Below, in pieces: positions 53,932 to 63,574 of a DNA stretch of 64,000 bases; within the stretch, counting starts at the first letter, position 1; every line of letters begins with the position of its first letter. The translations under genes and the position numbers were made by a program. Location: NCBI RefSeq assembly GCF_900114925.1, contig NZ_FOUR01000003.1, forward strand, positions 1-64,000. The letters run 5' to 3'. The stretch is from Marinobacter pelagius (GTDB taxonomy: Bacteria > Pseudomonadota > Gammaproteobacteria > Pseudomonadales > Oleiphilaceae). Under the pieces are notes generated by a model. It saw only the letters and a list, made by a program, of their open reading frames with translations. It was not told where the DNA came from and did not search any database.

Positions 53932-55293
53932 ATGACCGATATTCTGGAAAAAAGCCAGGCCAAGCAGCGTTTGCGCTCACTGAGTGAGGCGCTGGATAGT
54001 GGTGCCCTCAAGCAGGTTTCCCGCATCCTCAATGGCGGCCTGAGCCCCAGTGATATCGCCCACCTTCTGGAATCCTCCCCTCCCCGCCAGCGGGCCCTGC
54101 TCTGGAATCTGGTGGAGAAGGACCTGGAGGGTGAAGTCCTCCAGTACCTCAGCGATGACATCCGTAGCTACTTCCTGAGTCAGCTGAACGCCCAGGAACT
54201 GGCGGACATCATCGAGGATTTCGAGTCGGACGACCTCGCCGACTTGCTGCAGCAGCTGCCGGATACAGTGATCCAGGAAGTCCTGGACACCATGGACGAG
54301 CAGGACCGTCTCCGGGTCGAGGAAGTACTGTCCTACCCGGAGGACACCGCCGGCGGTCTGATGAACACGGACACCATCACGGTGCGCCCGGACATCAGTA
54401 TCGACGTTGTGCTCCGTTACCTGCGCCGGCACCGCAACCTGCCGCCGATGACTGACAGCCTGATCGTGGTCAGCCGGAGGGATGATTTTATCGGCGTGCT
54501 GCCGATCACCCGAATCCTGGTGTCCAACCCCGCGGCGACCGTGCGGGAAGTCATGGACACCGAAGTCGAACCCATTCCCGTGACCCTATCCGACACCAAG
54601 GTAGCGACCATGTTCGAGCGCTACGACCTGATCTCGGCGCCGGTGGTCAACGAGGAAGGCCGACTGCTGGGGCGCATCACCATCGATGACGTGGTCGACG
54701 TTATCCGGGAAGATGCCGATCATTCGCTGATGAGCATGGCCGGTCTGGACGAGGACGAAGACACCTTCGCCCCGGTGTGGAAAACCACCCGCCGCCGGGC
54801 GGTATGGCTGGGAATCAACCTGATTACCGCATTCATCGCCTCAGGGGTGATCGGTCTGTTCGAAGCCACCATCAGCAAGGTGGTCGCCCTGGCGGTGCTC
54901 ATGCCCATCGTCGCCAGCATGGGCGGCATTGCCGGCAGCCAGACCCTCACGCTGGTGATCCGCGGCATGGCGGTGGGCCAGATCAGCGGCGCCAACGTGC
55001 GATGGCTGCTGAATCGGGAATTTTTTGTCGGCGCACTCAACGGGCTGTTCTGGGCCCTGGTGGTGGCCACAGCCGCAGCGGCCTGGTTCCAGGACCTGCT
55101 GATCGGCGGCATTATCGCCGCTGCCCTGGTCATCAACCTTGTGGCCGCGGCGTTTGTTGGCACCATGCTGCCGCTGTTTCTCAAGTCCCGGAACATTGAT
55201 CCGGCACTGGCCGGAAGCGTGATTCTCACCACGGTGACGGATGTGGTGGGGTTTATGGCGTTTCTGGGGCTGGCGACGATTTTTTATGCGTGA
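53932..55293 (+). CDS. mgtE: Magnesium transporter MgtE
   Basis: The 453-residue protein has the MgtE order: N-domain of helical repeats with the ESDDLADLLQQLPD motif near residue 97, a CBS pair (VLSYPEDTAGGLMNTDTITVRPDISIDVVLRYLRRHRNLPPMTDSLIVVSRRDDFIGVLPI and EVEPIPVTLSDTKVATMFERYDLISAPVVNEEGRLLGRITIDDVVDVIRE), a plug helix and five TM helices from about residue 285. The membrane part includes MPIVASMGGIAGSQTLTLVIRG near 325, the conserved pore region. It is an inner-membrane Mg2+ channel gated by magnesium at the N and CBS domains. It has its own promoter and no cotranscribed partner. Confidence 0.95.
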   Translation: MTDILEKSQAKQRLRSLSEALDSGALKQVSRILNGGLSPSDIAHLLESSPPRQRALLWNLVEKDLEGEVLQYLSDDIRSYFLSQLNAQELADIIEDFESDDLADLLQQLPDTVIQEVLDTMDEQDRLRVEEVLSYPEDTAGGLMNTDTITVRPDISIDVVLRYLRRHRNLPPMTDSLIVVSRRDDFIGVLPITRILVSNPAATVREVMDTEVEPIPVTLSDTKVATMFERYDLISAPVVNEEGRLLGRITIDDVVDVIREDADHSLMSMAGLDEDEDTFAPVWKTTRRRAVWLGINLITAFIASGVIGLFEATISKVVALAVLMPIVASMGGIAGSQTLTLVIRGMAVGQISGANVRWLLNREFFVGALNGLFWALVVATAAAAWFQDLLIGGIIAAALVINLVAAAFVGTMLPLFLKSRNIDPALAGSVILTTVTDVVGFMAFLGLATIFYA

Positions 55294-55310
55294 GCGTTGC
55301 AACTGAACAT

Positions 55311-55501
55311 GGGGTCAGATGAACAAGTTCATCAGACCCCTGAGGTGGGCGCGAATATGGGGTCTGATGAAAGCCTTCATCTAACCCCTGAGGTGGCCGC
55401 GAACTCGGGGTCTGAAGAAAGCCTTCTTCTGACCCCTTCTTCACGCACGCCCCGGAGTCAGGATTGAAAATGGGGTCAGATGAAAGCGTTCATCTGACCC
55501 C
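55311..55501. repeat. Four GGGGTC palindromes between mgtE and darP
   Basis: Copies: 55311-55340 (ATGAA, A/A), 55359-55388 (ATGAA, T/T with CTAACCCC), 55407-55436 (AAGAA, T/T) and 55472-55501 (ATGAA, A/T). The spacer CCTGAGGTGG(G/C)CGCGAA is duplicated between the first three. Confidence 0.92.
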
Positions 55502-55524
55502 GACTTAGGCTTTAGGTAGCAACT

Positions 55525-56046
55525 ATGACAGATCAACACGACGACGAATTCCAGGAAGACCTCGGTCCCAGCAAATCCCAGATCAAGCGGGAAATGCATG
55601 CCCTGCAGGAAGTGGGCAAGCGCATGCTGGACCTGAGTGACGAGCAGCTCAACAGCCTGCCCATCAGCGATACCCTGAAAGCGGCCATCGTTGAATCCCG
55701 GCGAATCCGCAAGCATGAGGCACGCCGGCGGCACCTGCATTACATCGGCAAGGTCATGCGTAACGAGGAAGACCCGGAAGCCATCGAACGTGGCCTGGAT
55801 GCTTTTGATTCCGGCAGCGCCGAGCATACCCGCCGCCATCACCTGGCCGAGCGCTGGCGTGACCGGATGGTGGCCGAGGGGGATTCGGCGGTTGGCGAGT
55901 TTATTGACTACTGCCCGTCGGCGGATATCCAGCACCTGCGCAACCTGGCACGGAATGCGAAGCGGGATGCCGAGAAGGAGAAGAATACCGGGCAGGCGAA
56001 GAAGCTGTTTCGGTATTTGCGGGAGTGTATTGACGAGGTTGAATAG
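55525..56046 (+). CDS. darP: Ribosome biogenesis protein DarP (YjgA)
   Basis: A 173-residue charged helical protein with the family segments PSKSQIKREMHALQEVGKRMLDLSDEQLNSLPISDTLKAAIVESRRI near residues 13-58, HEARRRHLHYIGKVMRNED, and a C-terminal LRNLARNAKRDAEKEKNTGQAKKLFRYLRECID. DarP (formerly YjgA, DUF615) associates with late 50S intermediates and helps form active 50S subunits. Its start lies 23 bases after a palindrome. Confidence 0.93.
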   Translation: MTDQHDDEFQEDLGPSKSQIKREMHALQEVGKRMLDLSDEQLNSLPISDTLKAAIVESRRIRKHEARRRHLHYIGKVMRNEEDPEAIERGLDAFDSGSAEHTRRHHLAERWRDRMVAEGDSAVGEFIDYCPSADIQHLRNLARNAKRDAEKEKNTGQAKKLFRYLRECIDEVE

Positions 56047-56371
56047 GGAGAAATTGGGGTCATCCTCCCCCCCTAGGGGTCTGAAGAACGCCTTCTTCTG
56101 ACCCCGTTTTCAGATGCAGCTTCGGGATCAGACGCCAAGATGGGGTCAGATGAACGAGTTCATCAGACCCCTGAGCCAGGAAGAAGTCGGGGTCATCCCG
56201 CCAAGGGGTCTGAAGAACGCTTTCTTCTGACCCCGTTTTTAGATGCGATCCCGGAGTTTGGCCTGAACAAGGGGTCAGATGAAGGTTTTCATCAGACCCC
56301 TGAGTCGGAATCAGACGCCAAAATGGGGTCAGATGAACGAGTTCATCAGACCCCGGCGTTAGCCCTCTGAG
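56047..56371. other. Intergenic region between darP and the amidase gene
   Basis: These 325 bp between convergent genes hold no gene; they consist of palindromes and their duplicated spacers. Confidence 0.6.
56056..56354. repeat. Array of five GGGGTC palindromes with 129-bp duplication
   Basis: Copies: 56076-56105 (AAGAA, T/T), 56142-56171 (ATGAA, A/A), 56205-56234 (AAGAA, T/T), 56271-56300 (ATGAA, A/A) and 56325-56354 (ATGAA, A/A). Half copies beginning GGGGTCATCC are at 56056 and 56189. The stretch from 56076 is repeated in mosaic form from 56205 (period 129 bp), including GACCCCGTTTT.AGATGC. Confidence 0.92.
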
Positions 56372-57217
56372 TTAAACCAGCCGCCGGTGTTCCCACACCG
56401 GCATGTTTGCCCTCACCTGCTTCAGTCGCTCCAGGTCCAGCTCGGCGGTAATCACTCCGGGGCCGTCTTCTTCGCGTTCCGCGATAATTTTGCCCCAGGG
56501 GTCGCAGATAAGGGTGTGGCCGTAGGTGCGGCGGCGTTCGCTGTTCTGGCCGCCCTGGCCGGGGGCGACGACCCAGACCTGGTTTTCGATGGCCCTGGCG
56601 CGGATCAGGGCGTGCCAGTGGGCATCGCCGGTTTGCCAGGTAAAGGCGCTTGGCAGGCAGACCCAGTCAGCACCCTGCTCCCGCAAGAGCCTGAACAGCT
56701 CCGGGAAGCGCAGGTCGTAGCAGATGGCCATCCCGAGCTTGCCCACCGGCGTATCCACGGTCATCACCTGCTCCCCGGGCTCAAAGGTGTCCGATTCCCG
56801 GTACTGGCCGTGTGCATCGTCCACTTTGGCGTCGAAGAGATGGATCTTGTCGTAACGGCCCACTTCCTGGCCCTGGTCGTCATACACCAGGCAGGTGGCC
56901 CGCACCCGATCCCCGATTTCGGTACCATCCGGTCTCTGTGCCAGCGGCAGGGAACCACCCACAATCCAGATTCCGAGTTTCCGGGCCTGGGCTGACAGGA
57001 ATTCCCGGATCACCGGCTTTTCGCCAGCCTCGGTGCGACCACAGTCGATCATATCGGCGGTGGACAGCACCGCGAAGTTCTCCGGCAGCACCGCCACTTT
57101 CGCCCCCTGCCGGGCGGCTTCGGCCAGCAAGTGCTCCGCTTCCCGCAGGTTCGCCTCGATGTCCCTCGTGCTCACCATCTGAATCGCGGCTACCCGCTGT
57201 TTTGTCTGTGTGCTCAT
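56372..57217 (-). CDS. Carbon-nitrogen hydrolase (Nit-type amidase)
   Basis: ATG 57217 with GAGAAGG upstream gives 281 residues. GTG 57238 would add seven. The nitrilase-fold triad is visible: Glu in VAVLPENFAV near residue 46, Lys in DKIHLFDAKV near 124, and Cys in GMAICYDLRFPELFRLL near 158. The family pattern and length fit Nit1/YbeM-like deaminated glutathione amidases, but the true substrate is not fixed by sequence. It follows yhdP closely (20 bases between the yhdP stop and ATG), as in many gammaproteobacteria. Confidence 0.87.
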   Translation of the reverse strand: MSTQTKQRVAAIQMVSTRDIEANLREAEHLLAEAARQGAKVAVLPENFAVLSTADMIDCGRTEAGEKPVIREFLSAQARKLGIWIVGGSLPLAQRPDGTEIGDRVRATCLVYDDQGQEVGRYDKIHLFDAKVDDAHGQYRESDTFEPGEQVMTVDTPVGKLGMAICYDLRFPELFRLLREQGADWVCLPSAFTWQTGDAHWHALIRARAIENQVWVVAPGQGGQNSERRRTYGHTLICDPWGKIIAEREEDGPGVITAELDLERLKQVRANMPVWEHRRLV

Positions 57218-57237
57218 AAAATCCTTCTCCACTCGCA

Positions 57238-60200
57238 CTATTCGCCGGTGTCGAAGACCCGGCGCAGGTCTACCTCGGGATTATCCCAGGTCCCGGTAAC
57301 ACTATAGGTGGCACTGGTCAGTTTACTCAACGGGTCGCCGAGAACCTTGTCCAGTACGAACAGCGCACCGCCGATTGGCGCGCCGGCCCCCATCAGCAGG
57401 GCTGCCAGCGGCAGGTTCTGGGTGAGCGGTAACACGACCACCAGCCGCATATCCAGGGTTTCCTCGGACAAGTCCGTGTTGCCGCTGAGTTTGAACGCGC
57501 CCGAGGGACCGACAATCTGCAGTTCCGGATTCATGGTCACCAGACCATTGGTGATCCGGGCCTTGCCTGAAATGGCGTCGAACGCCACACCGCGTTCGTA
57601 AAGATCCGAGAAATCCAGTTGCAGGCGTCGCCAGAGGGTGTCCGTATTGAGCAGGTTAAAAATACGGAACACCTGGGCGGTGTTGTTCTGCTCCAGGATG
57701 ATGCCTTCGTCCAGCCGCAGGCTGACGGTTCCACTCACCTCCCGCATAGAGAAATCATCCGGCCGGCCGGGCCAGTCCAGATCCAGCTCGATATTGGTCT
57801 GCTGGTTTTCCAGCGGAATTTCGGTGCCGAACAACTGGTTCAGGTCGGTCAGGGCACCCCCCGTGACCGAGCCGGCAAAGCGGCTGACTTCCCGGTCAGC
57901 AGCGATGCTCCAGGTCATTTCCCCCAACAGAGTCAGGGAGTTCAGGCGGCCCTCGATGTCGTTGACCTTGAGCTGAAATGGCTCCGGGCGCAGAAAGAAA
58001 GTCCAGGTGCCCAGACTCTCATCGTTGAGCTGAAGGTCGGCAATGCTGACATCGATGTCCGGCCAGCTGCCCATATCCAGCGCCCGAAACGCTTCCAGTT
58101 GCTCTTCAAGGGTCAGCAATTCAGGCTGGGCTTCCCGTTGTTCATCGTCGCGGACCAGTCTTAGCACCTCAAAATCGGCCTTGACCGGCTCGTCGCTGTC
58201 CGGAAGCACGACCCGGCCCACCGCCCGCTCGGAACGGGTGCTGACGACCCAGCGATCCTCCAGTTCAAGCGCATTGATCGTGATATTCCTGAGGGTATGG
58301 GATCCCAGGTAAAGGTGGCCCAGGGTCAGGTCAAAACCGGTGTCGTGCCAGAGGAAATCAAAGCCCATCCGGTTCTCCCAGCTGCCCGCGATCCGCAGCC
58401 CCTCTTCCGCCCTCGGGTCAATGGTCGCCTCGAGCGGCGCCTGTTCCTCGGCGCTCTTGGCCAGTGGTTCCGGCCAGTCCACCTCAAGCCCCTCGAGATT
58501 GGAACGTACCTGGATACCGGATGTGGTATCGGCCCCGACCGTCAACGCAGCGGAATAATCCAGGGTACCGTTGAGGCCGAATCCGCTGTCACTCTCCAGA
58601 CCGGCCTGGCGGAAGACCTCCGGCACCGTGAGCTGACCATCCTGGCGAATGGCAAGACCCTGGCCCTCTGCTCCGACACTGAGGCTGACCGCAACCGGGT
58701 CACCAAAGAACCGGGCCTGGATGGGGCCGCCGGAGAAGCCATCGACGGTATGATAGGTGAGATCGCCCGAGAGCTCCGTCCAGCTCAGATCGGCGCCGGG
58801 ATAACGCACCGAGCCATTGGACGTCTGAACCCGGGCCTGGACCACCGGCTCGCCCCCGTCGCCCAGGGGCAACTCGAGATCCAGGTTCAGGTCGTAGTCA
58901 CCTCCGTACTCCAGGCTGCGCGCTTCGGCCCCGGCCATCTCGCCCAGCGGGCTGTTGTCCATCCAGAAGGGTACGGCATCGCCGGGTACACGGGCGGCGG
59001 CATCCACATAGAGCCGGGTGCCCTCACCGGGAATCACCTTCACCCGGCTTGGGCGGAGTTCCAGACCGCCGGTCCGTCCAGATTCCAGCTGAACGTCGGT
59101 GTTGCCGTTGTGGATATCCACCCTGCCCCGCGCCGACGTCACTTCCGGCCAGCGTTCGTCGTAACGCACCGTCGCGTCCTCGAAGGTGTACCACATGGAT
59201 GAGACGAACGCCCCCCGGGGCGCATCGCGGCCGATCTGGCCATGGCCATAGTAGACACCCTCGGTGATCCGCGCTTCGGTGATCGCCGTGGTCAGCCATT
59301 CATACAGGCCCGGGTTCACTACCTTTGCCGGCACGAAATCTGCCAGCATCCCGGCTCGCCCGTCCTCGATTCCGATGCGCAGGCCCAGGTTGTCTTCACC
59401 CTCACGGTCCATGCGCAGATCAAAGGCGCCGGTCAGGGTGGTGTTGTCGCCATAGCCCATGCGGATATTGTCTGAATACACCCGGGTGATGGGACCGTCC
59501 AGCAGCCAGGCGACCGTGCCCTTAACTTCCCGGAATGACCAGTCGTCGAGGAACAGCCGGGGAAAGCCGAGGCTGACTGACTCTCCGGAGGGTACCAGCT
59601 CCACGGAACCGGAATTACGGCGCAGGGAGATCCGGCCATTAAGACCGGAGGCGCCGGGCGCGCCGCCGTGGGCCTGGACCCGGACGTCACGAAGCACGCC
59701 GGTGAGCTCGAATTCCGCCAGCTCCCGGGCCGGAAGCCTCAGATGCGCCCGATCCAGATAACCTGCCGGACGATAATTCTGCAACGCACGACCCGCTCGC
59801 TCAGGCAGCAGGGGCAGGACCGCAAGCAAATGACGCAGGGGCCCGAGGGGCAGTGCATCCGCCACCACTTCGACATCCCCGCCCTCCCGGGGCATCAAGC
59901 GCACACTGAACGGCGGCACCGTGACCTCATCCCAGGTCCACTGGAGTTCCTGCAGGTGGAGTTCTCCCCGTGAAACCACAGCGTTTCCGCCGTTCTCCGC
60001 CCGGCGCCAGCCGAAACGGGCACTGATGTTCTCAATCGGCGCCAACGACTCGCTGCCCGCACCCAGTTGCAGATAGGGCGTCTGAACCGAGCCACTTGCC
60101 TGCTGTAACAGGCCGTCCCGGAAGGTCAGCCAGAGCTGCCCGCCAAGATCAAAGCCCTCCACCCGCAGGGTTCGCCACTGGTAGTCATCAATCAGGCCAT

Positions 60201-60972
60201 CGAACAGCCGGCCGGAAGCGACATCCAGGTATAGCTGGCCGGTGAAGTCACCACGGAAGAAGTGCCGCCCGACCAGGCTGAAGCTGGCCAGTTGCTGTGT
60301 GGTGCCCGGCTGCATGGCTCGCCCCGAGGCCCGGAACAACCCGCGATGGTAGACCAGATCCAGCTGGGGAATCTCGAGATGACGCAACTGGCCCTGGTTG
60401 TCCCGGATCGCCAGATTGACGCGGGTGAGTTTGACGTAGGGATCGGACAGCCAGCGCCCCGCCAGATCAAGCCATTCCTGGAACTGGTTCCGGGCGGGTG
60501 CCGGCAACTCGGCACCCTCGACACCAACCTCGCCATCGGGGGTCTGATTGAGGGTCAACTCCAGACCATCGGCCTCGAAGGCTTCGAAGATCACACGGAA
60601 GCGGAACAGGGAGGATAGGAAGTCCAGACGGATCCGGAGGTGTTGCAGGCGGGCGACATAGTCACCGGTGCCGGGTTCGATGATGTCGATATCCCGCGCC
60701 AGCACGGTCGGATCCAGCCAGTTCCAGCGGGCATCGAGGCCACCGATCTCCACCTGCTTGCCGGTGCGCGCCGAGAGTTCGAGTTCGAGGTCGTCCCGGA
60801 AGCTGTCAATATTCTGGGTCAGTTGCCGTCCGATGCCCGCGTACAGCGCGAACAGCAGTAGCACCGCCAGCAGGGACCACCACACCAGGCTCGACAGCCG
60901 TGCGGCGAGGCGTACCGGCCGGCTTTCGGGGGGCAGGTCCGACAGCGGCGGCCCGTGATCGGCTGAGGACAT
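57238..60972 (-). CDS. yhdP: YhdP, AsmA-like envelope phospholipid transport protein
   Basis: The very large protein (1244 residues) has one N-terminal TM helix (LSSLVWWSLLAVLLLFALYAGIG), a long periplasmic body of repeating beta-groove strands of the AsmA/TamB/VPS13-like kind, and the C-terminal AsmA_2 block (FNLLNTDTLWRRLQLDFSDLYERGVAFDAISGKARITNGLV, then LPLAALLMGAGAPIGGALFVLDKVLGDPLSKLTSATYSVTGTWDNPEVDLRRV). YhdP helps move phospholipids to the outer membrane, redundantly with TamB and YdbH. It follows rng after 39 bases in the mreCD-maf-rng-yhdP run. Length matches the family (about 1270 in E. coli). Confidence 0.93.
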   Translation of the reverse strand: MSSADHGPPLSDLPPESRPVRLAARLSSLVWWSLLAVLLLFALYAGIGRQLTQNIDSFRDDLELELSARTGKQVEIGGLDARWNWLDPTVLARDIDIIEPGTGDYVARLQHLRIRLDFLSSLFRFRVIFEAFEADGLELTLNQTPDGEVGVEGAELPAPARNQFQEWLDLAGRWLSDPYVKLTRVNLAIRDNQGQLRHLEIPQLDLVYHRGLFRASGRAMQPGTTQQLASFSLVGRHFFRGDFTGQLYLDVASGRLFDGLIDDYQWRTLRVEGFDLGGQLWLTFRDGLLQQASGSVQTPYLQLGAGSESLAPIENISARFGWRRAENGGNAVVSRGELHLQELQWTWDEVTVPPFSVRLMPREGGDVEVVADALPLGPLRHLLAVLPLLPERAGRALQNYRPAGYLDRAHLRLPARELAEFELTGVLRDVRVQAHGGAPGASGLNGRISLRRNSGSVELVPSGESVSLGFPRLFLDDWSFREVKGTVAWLLDGPITRVYSDNIRMGYGDNTTLTGAFDLRMDREGEDNLGLRIGIEDGRAGMLADFVPAKVVNPGLYEWLTTAITEARITEGVYYGHGQIGRDAPRGAFVSSMWYTFEDATVRYDERWPEVTSARGRVDIHNGNTDVQLESGRTGGLELRPSRVKVIPGEGTRLYVDAAARVPGDAVPFWMDNSPLGEMAGAEARSLEYGGDYDLNLDLELPLGDGGEPVVQARVQTSNGSVRYPGADLSWTELSGDLTYHTVDGFSGGPIQARFFGDPVAVSLSVGAEGQGLAIRQDGQLTVPEVFRQAGLESDSGFGLNGTLDYSAALTVGADTTSGIQVRSNLEGLEVDWPEPLAKSAEEQAPLEATIDPRAEEGLRIAGSWENRMGFDFLWHDTGFDLTLGHLYLGSHTLRNITINALELEDRWVVSTRSERAVGRVVLPDSDEPVKADFEVLRLVRDDEQREAQPELLTLEEQLEAFRALDMGSWPDIDVSIADLQLNDESLGTWTFFLRPEPFQLKVNDIEGRLNSLTLLGEMTWSIAADREVSRFAGSVTGGALTDLNQLFGTEIPLENQQTNIELDLDWPGRPDDFSMREVSGTVSLRLDEGIILEQNNTAQVFRIFNLLNTDTLWRRLQLDFSDLYERGVAFDAISGKARITNGLVTMNPELQIVGPSGAFKLSGNTDLSEETLDMRLVVVLPLTQNLPLAALLMGAGAPIGGALFVLDKVLGDPLSKLTSATYSVTGTWDNPEVDLRRVFDTGE

Positions 60973-61011
60973 GGATTTCGTTACTCCCCGGGCCGGTAAC
61001 CTGCGCGGGTA

Positions 61012-62493
61012 TCAGAGCAGGACAACATCGTACTGCTCCTGGCTGTAGAAAGGCTCCACCTGGAAGCGGATGGTCTTGGCAATGAAGGTCTCAAGGTCGG
61101 CCACGTTGTCGGACTCTTCGTCCAGCAACCGATCCACCACCTTCTGGGAGGCCATCACCAGGTAACTCTCGGCATCGTAGGCCCGGTTGACCCGGAGGAT
61201 TTCCCGGAAGATCTCGTAACAGACGGTCTCCGCGGTTTTCAGGAAGCCCCGGCCGTCACACACCGGGCAGGGTTCGCACAGTACCTGGCCCAGGCTTTCG
61301 GTGGTGCGTTTGCGGGTCATTTCCACCAGACCCAGTTCGGACACGCCGGTGATCTTGGTCTTGGCGTGATCCCGTTCCAGCATCTTCTCCAGCATACGGT
61401 GGACCTGGCGCTGGTGCTCGGAATCCTCCATGTCGATGAAGTCGATGATGATGATGCCACCGAGGTTGCGCAGCCGCAGCTGACGGCTGATCGCCCGGGC
61501 CGCTTCCAGGTTGGTCTTGAAGATAGTTTCTTCCAGGTTCCGGTGGCCCACGAACGCACCGGTGTTGATATCGATGGTGGTCATCGCCTCGGTCTGGTCG
61601 ATGATGACGTAACCGCCGGATTTGAGCTGAACCTTGCGGCTCAGGGCCTTCTGGATCTCATCCTCCACCGAGTACAGATCGAAGATCGGACGCTCACCCG
61701 GGTAGTACTCCACCATGTCCGCGAACTCGGTGACGAACTCCCGGACGAACTCCATCACCCGCTGGTAGCTCTCCCGGCTGTCGATCCGGACCTTCTCGGT
61801 CTGGGGCCGAACCAGGTCGCGGATGGTGCGGATAAACAGTGGCAGATCCTGGTACACCACCGCCGGGGCCTGGACCTTGGCGATGCGCTCCTGGATGGAC
61901 TGGCTCAGCCGGTGCAGGTATTTCATGTCACCGATCAGGTCCTCGGCCGGGGCTGCCTCGGCAGCGGTCCGGATGATGTACCCGCCCTTCACATCGGTGC
62001 TTTCTGAAGAGGCTTCCTCGAGCAGGGTCTTGAGCCGTTCCCGCTCGTTGTCGTCTTCGATGCGCTGGGAGATACCAATGTGACTGACGCCCGGCATGAA
62101 CACCAGGTACCGGGACGGAATCGACAACTGGGTGGTGAGGCGGGCGCCCTTGGTGCCAATGGGGTCCTTGGTTACCTGCACCACCAGGGACTGGCCTTCC
62201 CGCAGCAGGGTACGGATATCCGGGACAGTTTTAGGACCTTCGGTCAGTTCCTCTGCTCCGGACTGGCCGGTGATCACATCCGAGGCGTGGATAAAGGCGG
62301 CGCGTTCCAGGCCAATATCGACGAACGCGGCCTCCATGCCCGGCAGCACGCGGACAACCTTGCCCTTGTAGATGTTGCCCACGATGCCCTTGCGGCTGGT
62401 GCGCTCGATGTAGGCCTCCTGCAACATGCCGTTTTCCACCAGGGCGACCCGGGTTTCCACCGGCGTAACGTTGATCAGGATTTCTTCACTCAT
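61012..62493 (-). CDS. rng: Ribonuclease G
   Basis: ATG 62493, overlapping the maf stop by four bases, gives 493 residues (E. coli RNase G 489). It begins MSEEILINVTPVETRVALVENG. The S1 domain follows (GIVGNIYKGKVVRVLPGMEAAFVDIG near residues 35-60), then the DNase I-like catalytic part with TIDINTGAFVGHRNLEETIFKTN and IIIDFIDMEDSEHQ carrying the metal-binding Asp residues. The zinc-link CEPCPVCDGRG lies near 405. It processes the 5' end of 16S rRNA and some mRNAs. It lacks the RNase E C-terminal scaffold. Confidence 0.96.
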   Translation of the reverse strand: MSEEILINVTPVETRVALVENGMLQEAYIERTSRKGIVGNIYKGKVVRVLPGMEAAFVDIGLERAAFIHASDVITGQSGAEELTEGPKTVPDIRTLLREGQSLVVQVTKDPIGTKGARLTTQLSIPSRYLVFMPGVSHIGISQRIEDDNERERLKTLLEEASSESTDVKGGYIIRTAAEAAPAEDLIGDMKYLHRLSQSIQERIAKVQAPAVVYQDLPLFIRTIRDLVRPQTEKVRIDSRESYQRVMEFVREFVTEFADMVEYYPGERPIFDLYSVEDEIQKALSRKVQLKSGGYVIIDQTEAMTTIDINTGAFVGHRNLEETIFKTNLEAARAISRQLRLRNLGGIIIIDFIDMEDSEHQRQVHRMLEKMLERDHAKTKITGVSELGLVEMTRKRTTESLGQVLCEPCPVCDGRGFLKTAETVCYEIFREILRVNRAYDAESYLVMASQKVVDRLLDEESDNVADLETFIAKTIRFQVEPFYSQEQYDVVLL

Positions 62494-63092
62494 TCTTGGC
62501 TCTCCAGACTGCTTGGCCAGTTCGTCCATACCGGGAAGCCGGCCTGGGCCAGAAGTTCGGCGGTCTGCTGCAACGGCAGTCCGACCACGGCGCTGTAACT
62601 TCCCCTGAGTTCCTTCACAAAAATACCACCAAGACCCTGGATTCCATAACTTCCGGCCTTGTCCATGGGCTCCCCACTGGCAACATAGGCGTTGATCTCG
62701 TCCCCGCCAAGTTTCCGGAACTGTACATCAGTGACCACCAGGCAGGATCGGCACTGCCCGCGGTGTGCCAGCGCCACTGCGGTCATCACCTGATGAACCT
62801 CGCCCGAGAGCCGCGCCAGGGTGGCGCAGGCATCAGTCCGGTTCACCGGCTTACCCAGGATCTCTCCGCCGAGGACCACCGACGTATCGGAACCAATAAC
62901 CAGTGCCTCCGGGTGCTCCGCGGCCACCGCCAGGGCTTTTTCCCTGGCCAGACGCTCGACGTAGGCTTCGGCCGACTCGGCCGGTTCCGGGGTTTCGTCC
63001 ACATCGGCCGGCCGGGTTGTGAAGTCCAGCCCGATCTGCTTCAGCAGTTCCGCCCGGCGCGGTGAGGCGGAGGCAAGAATGAGGTGCGACAT
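62490..63092 (-). CDS. Maf-family nucleotide pyrophosphatase
   Basis: The 200-residue protein starts MSHLILASASPRRAELLKQIG, the Maf signature, and has RPADVDETP near residue 33, ALVIGSDTSVVLGGEILGKP near 65 and the SYGIQGLGGIFVKELRGSYSAVVGLPLQ end block. Maf enzymes hydrolyse non-canonical or modified nucleoside triphosphates; the Maf form next to mreBCD (YhdE) acts on dTTP and UTP. Two bases separate it from mreD. Confidence 0.93.
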   Translation of the reverse strand: MSHLILASASPRRAELLKQIGLDFTTRPADVDETPEPAESAEAYVERLAREKALAVAAEHPEALVIGSDTSVVLGGEILGKPVNRTDACATLARLSGEVHQVMTAVALAHRGQCRSCLVVTDVQFRKLGGDEINAYVASGEPMDKAGSYGIQGLGGIFVKELRGSYSAVVGLPLQQTAELLAQAGFPVWTNWPSSLESQE

Positions 63093-63094
63093 CG

Positions 63095-63574
63095 CTAACC
63101 CAGTTTCCGGTTTATGTTATCAAGGAGTACACAGACCACCGGCCAGATCAAGGCACTGGTCGCGGCCGGCCAGAGGTAACCGAACCCGGAATCCCCTTCG
63201 GCCCCGAGCAGCTGCTTGATGAAATGCACCAGCATCTGGTTGATACCCAGCAACAGGAACACCATCAGACATTGCTGGGGCATGGGGTACATACGCAGGC
63301 GCTGGTGGATGGTCAGCACCAGGAAGGCAATCAGGCCCATGGCCAGGGCATTCACGCCCAGGGGGGTCGCTTCGAGCACATCCAGCAGCAGCCCCAGAAA
63401 CCAGGCCAGGAGAATGCCGAACTGGGCGGGGGCCCGGAAGGTCCAGTAAAACACCACCAGACCCAGCCACTCGGGACGGAACTCGAACCAGCCCACCGGG
63501 AACAGGGAGATGCTCAGCACCAGAGCCAGCACCACGGATAGCACGAAGACCGGATAACTGATTACCGACAACAT
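63095..63574 (-). CDS. mreD: Rod-shape protein MreD
   Basis: The 159-residue protein has five to six hydrophobic helices (for example VISYPVFVLSVVLALVLSISLFPVGWF at the start and LALVLVFxx-like later ones) and the conserved PEWLGLVVFYWTFRAPAQFGILLAWFLGLLLDVLEATPLGVNALAMGLIAFL segment of residues about 35-86. It is an inner-membrane partner of MreC in the elongasome. Its start shares one base with the mreC stop (TGATG). Confidence 0.95.
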   Translation of the reverse strand: MLSVISYPVFVLSVVLALVLSISLFPVGWFEFRPEWLGLVVFYWTFRAPAQFGILLAWFLGLLLDVLEATPLGVNALAMGLIAFLVLTIHQRLRMYPMPQQCLMVFLLLGINQMLVHFIKQLLGAEGDSGFGYLWPAATSALIWPVVCVLLDNINRKLG

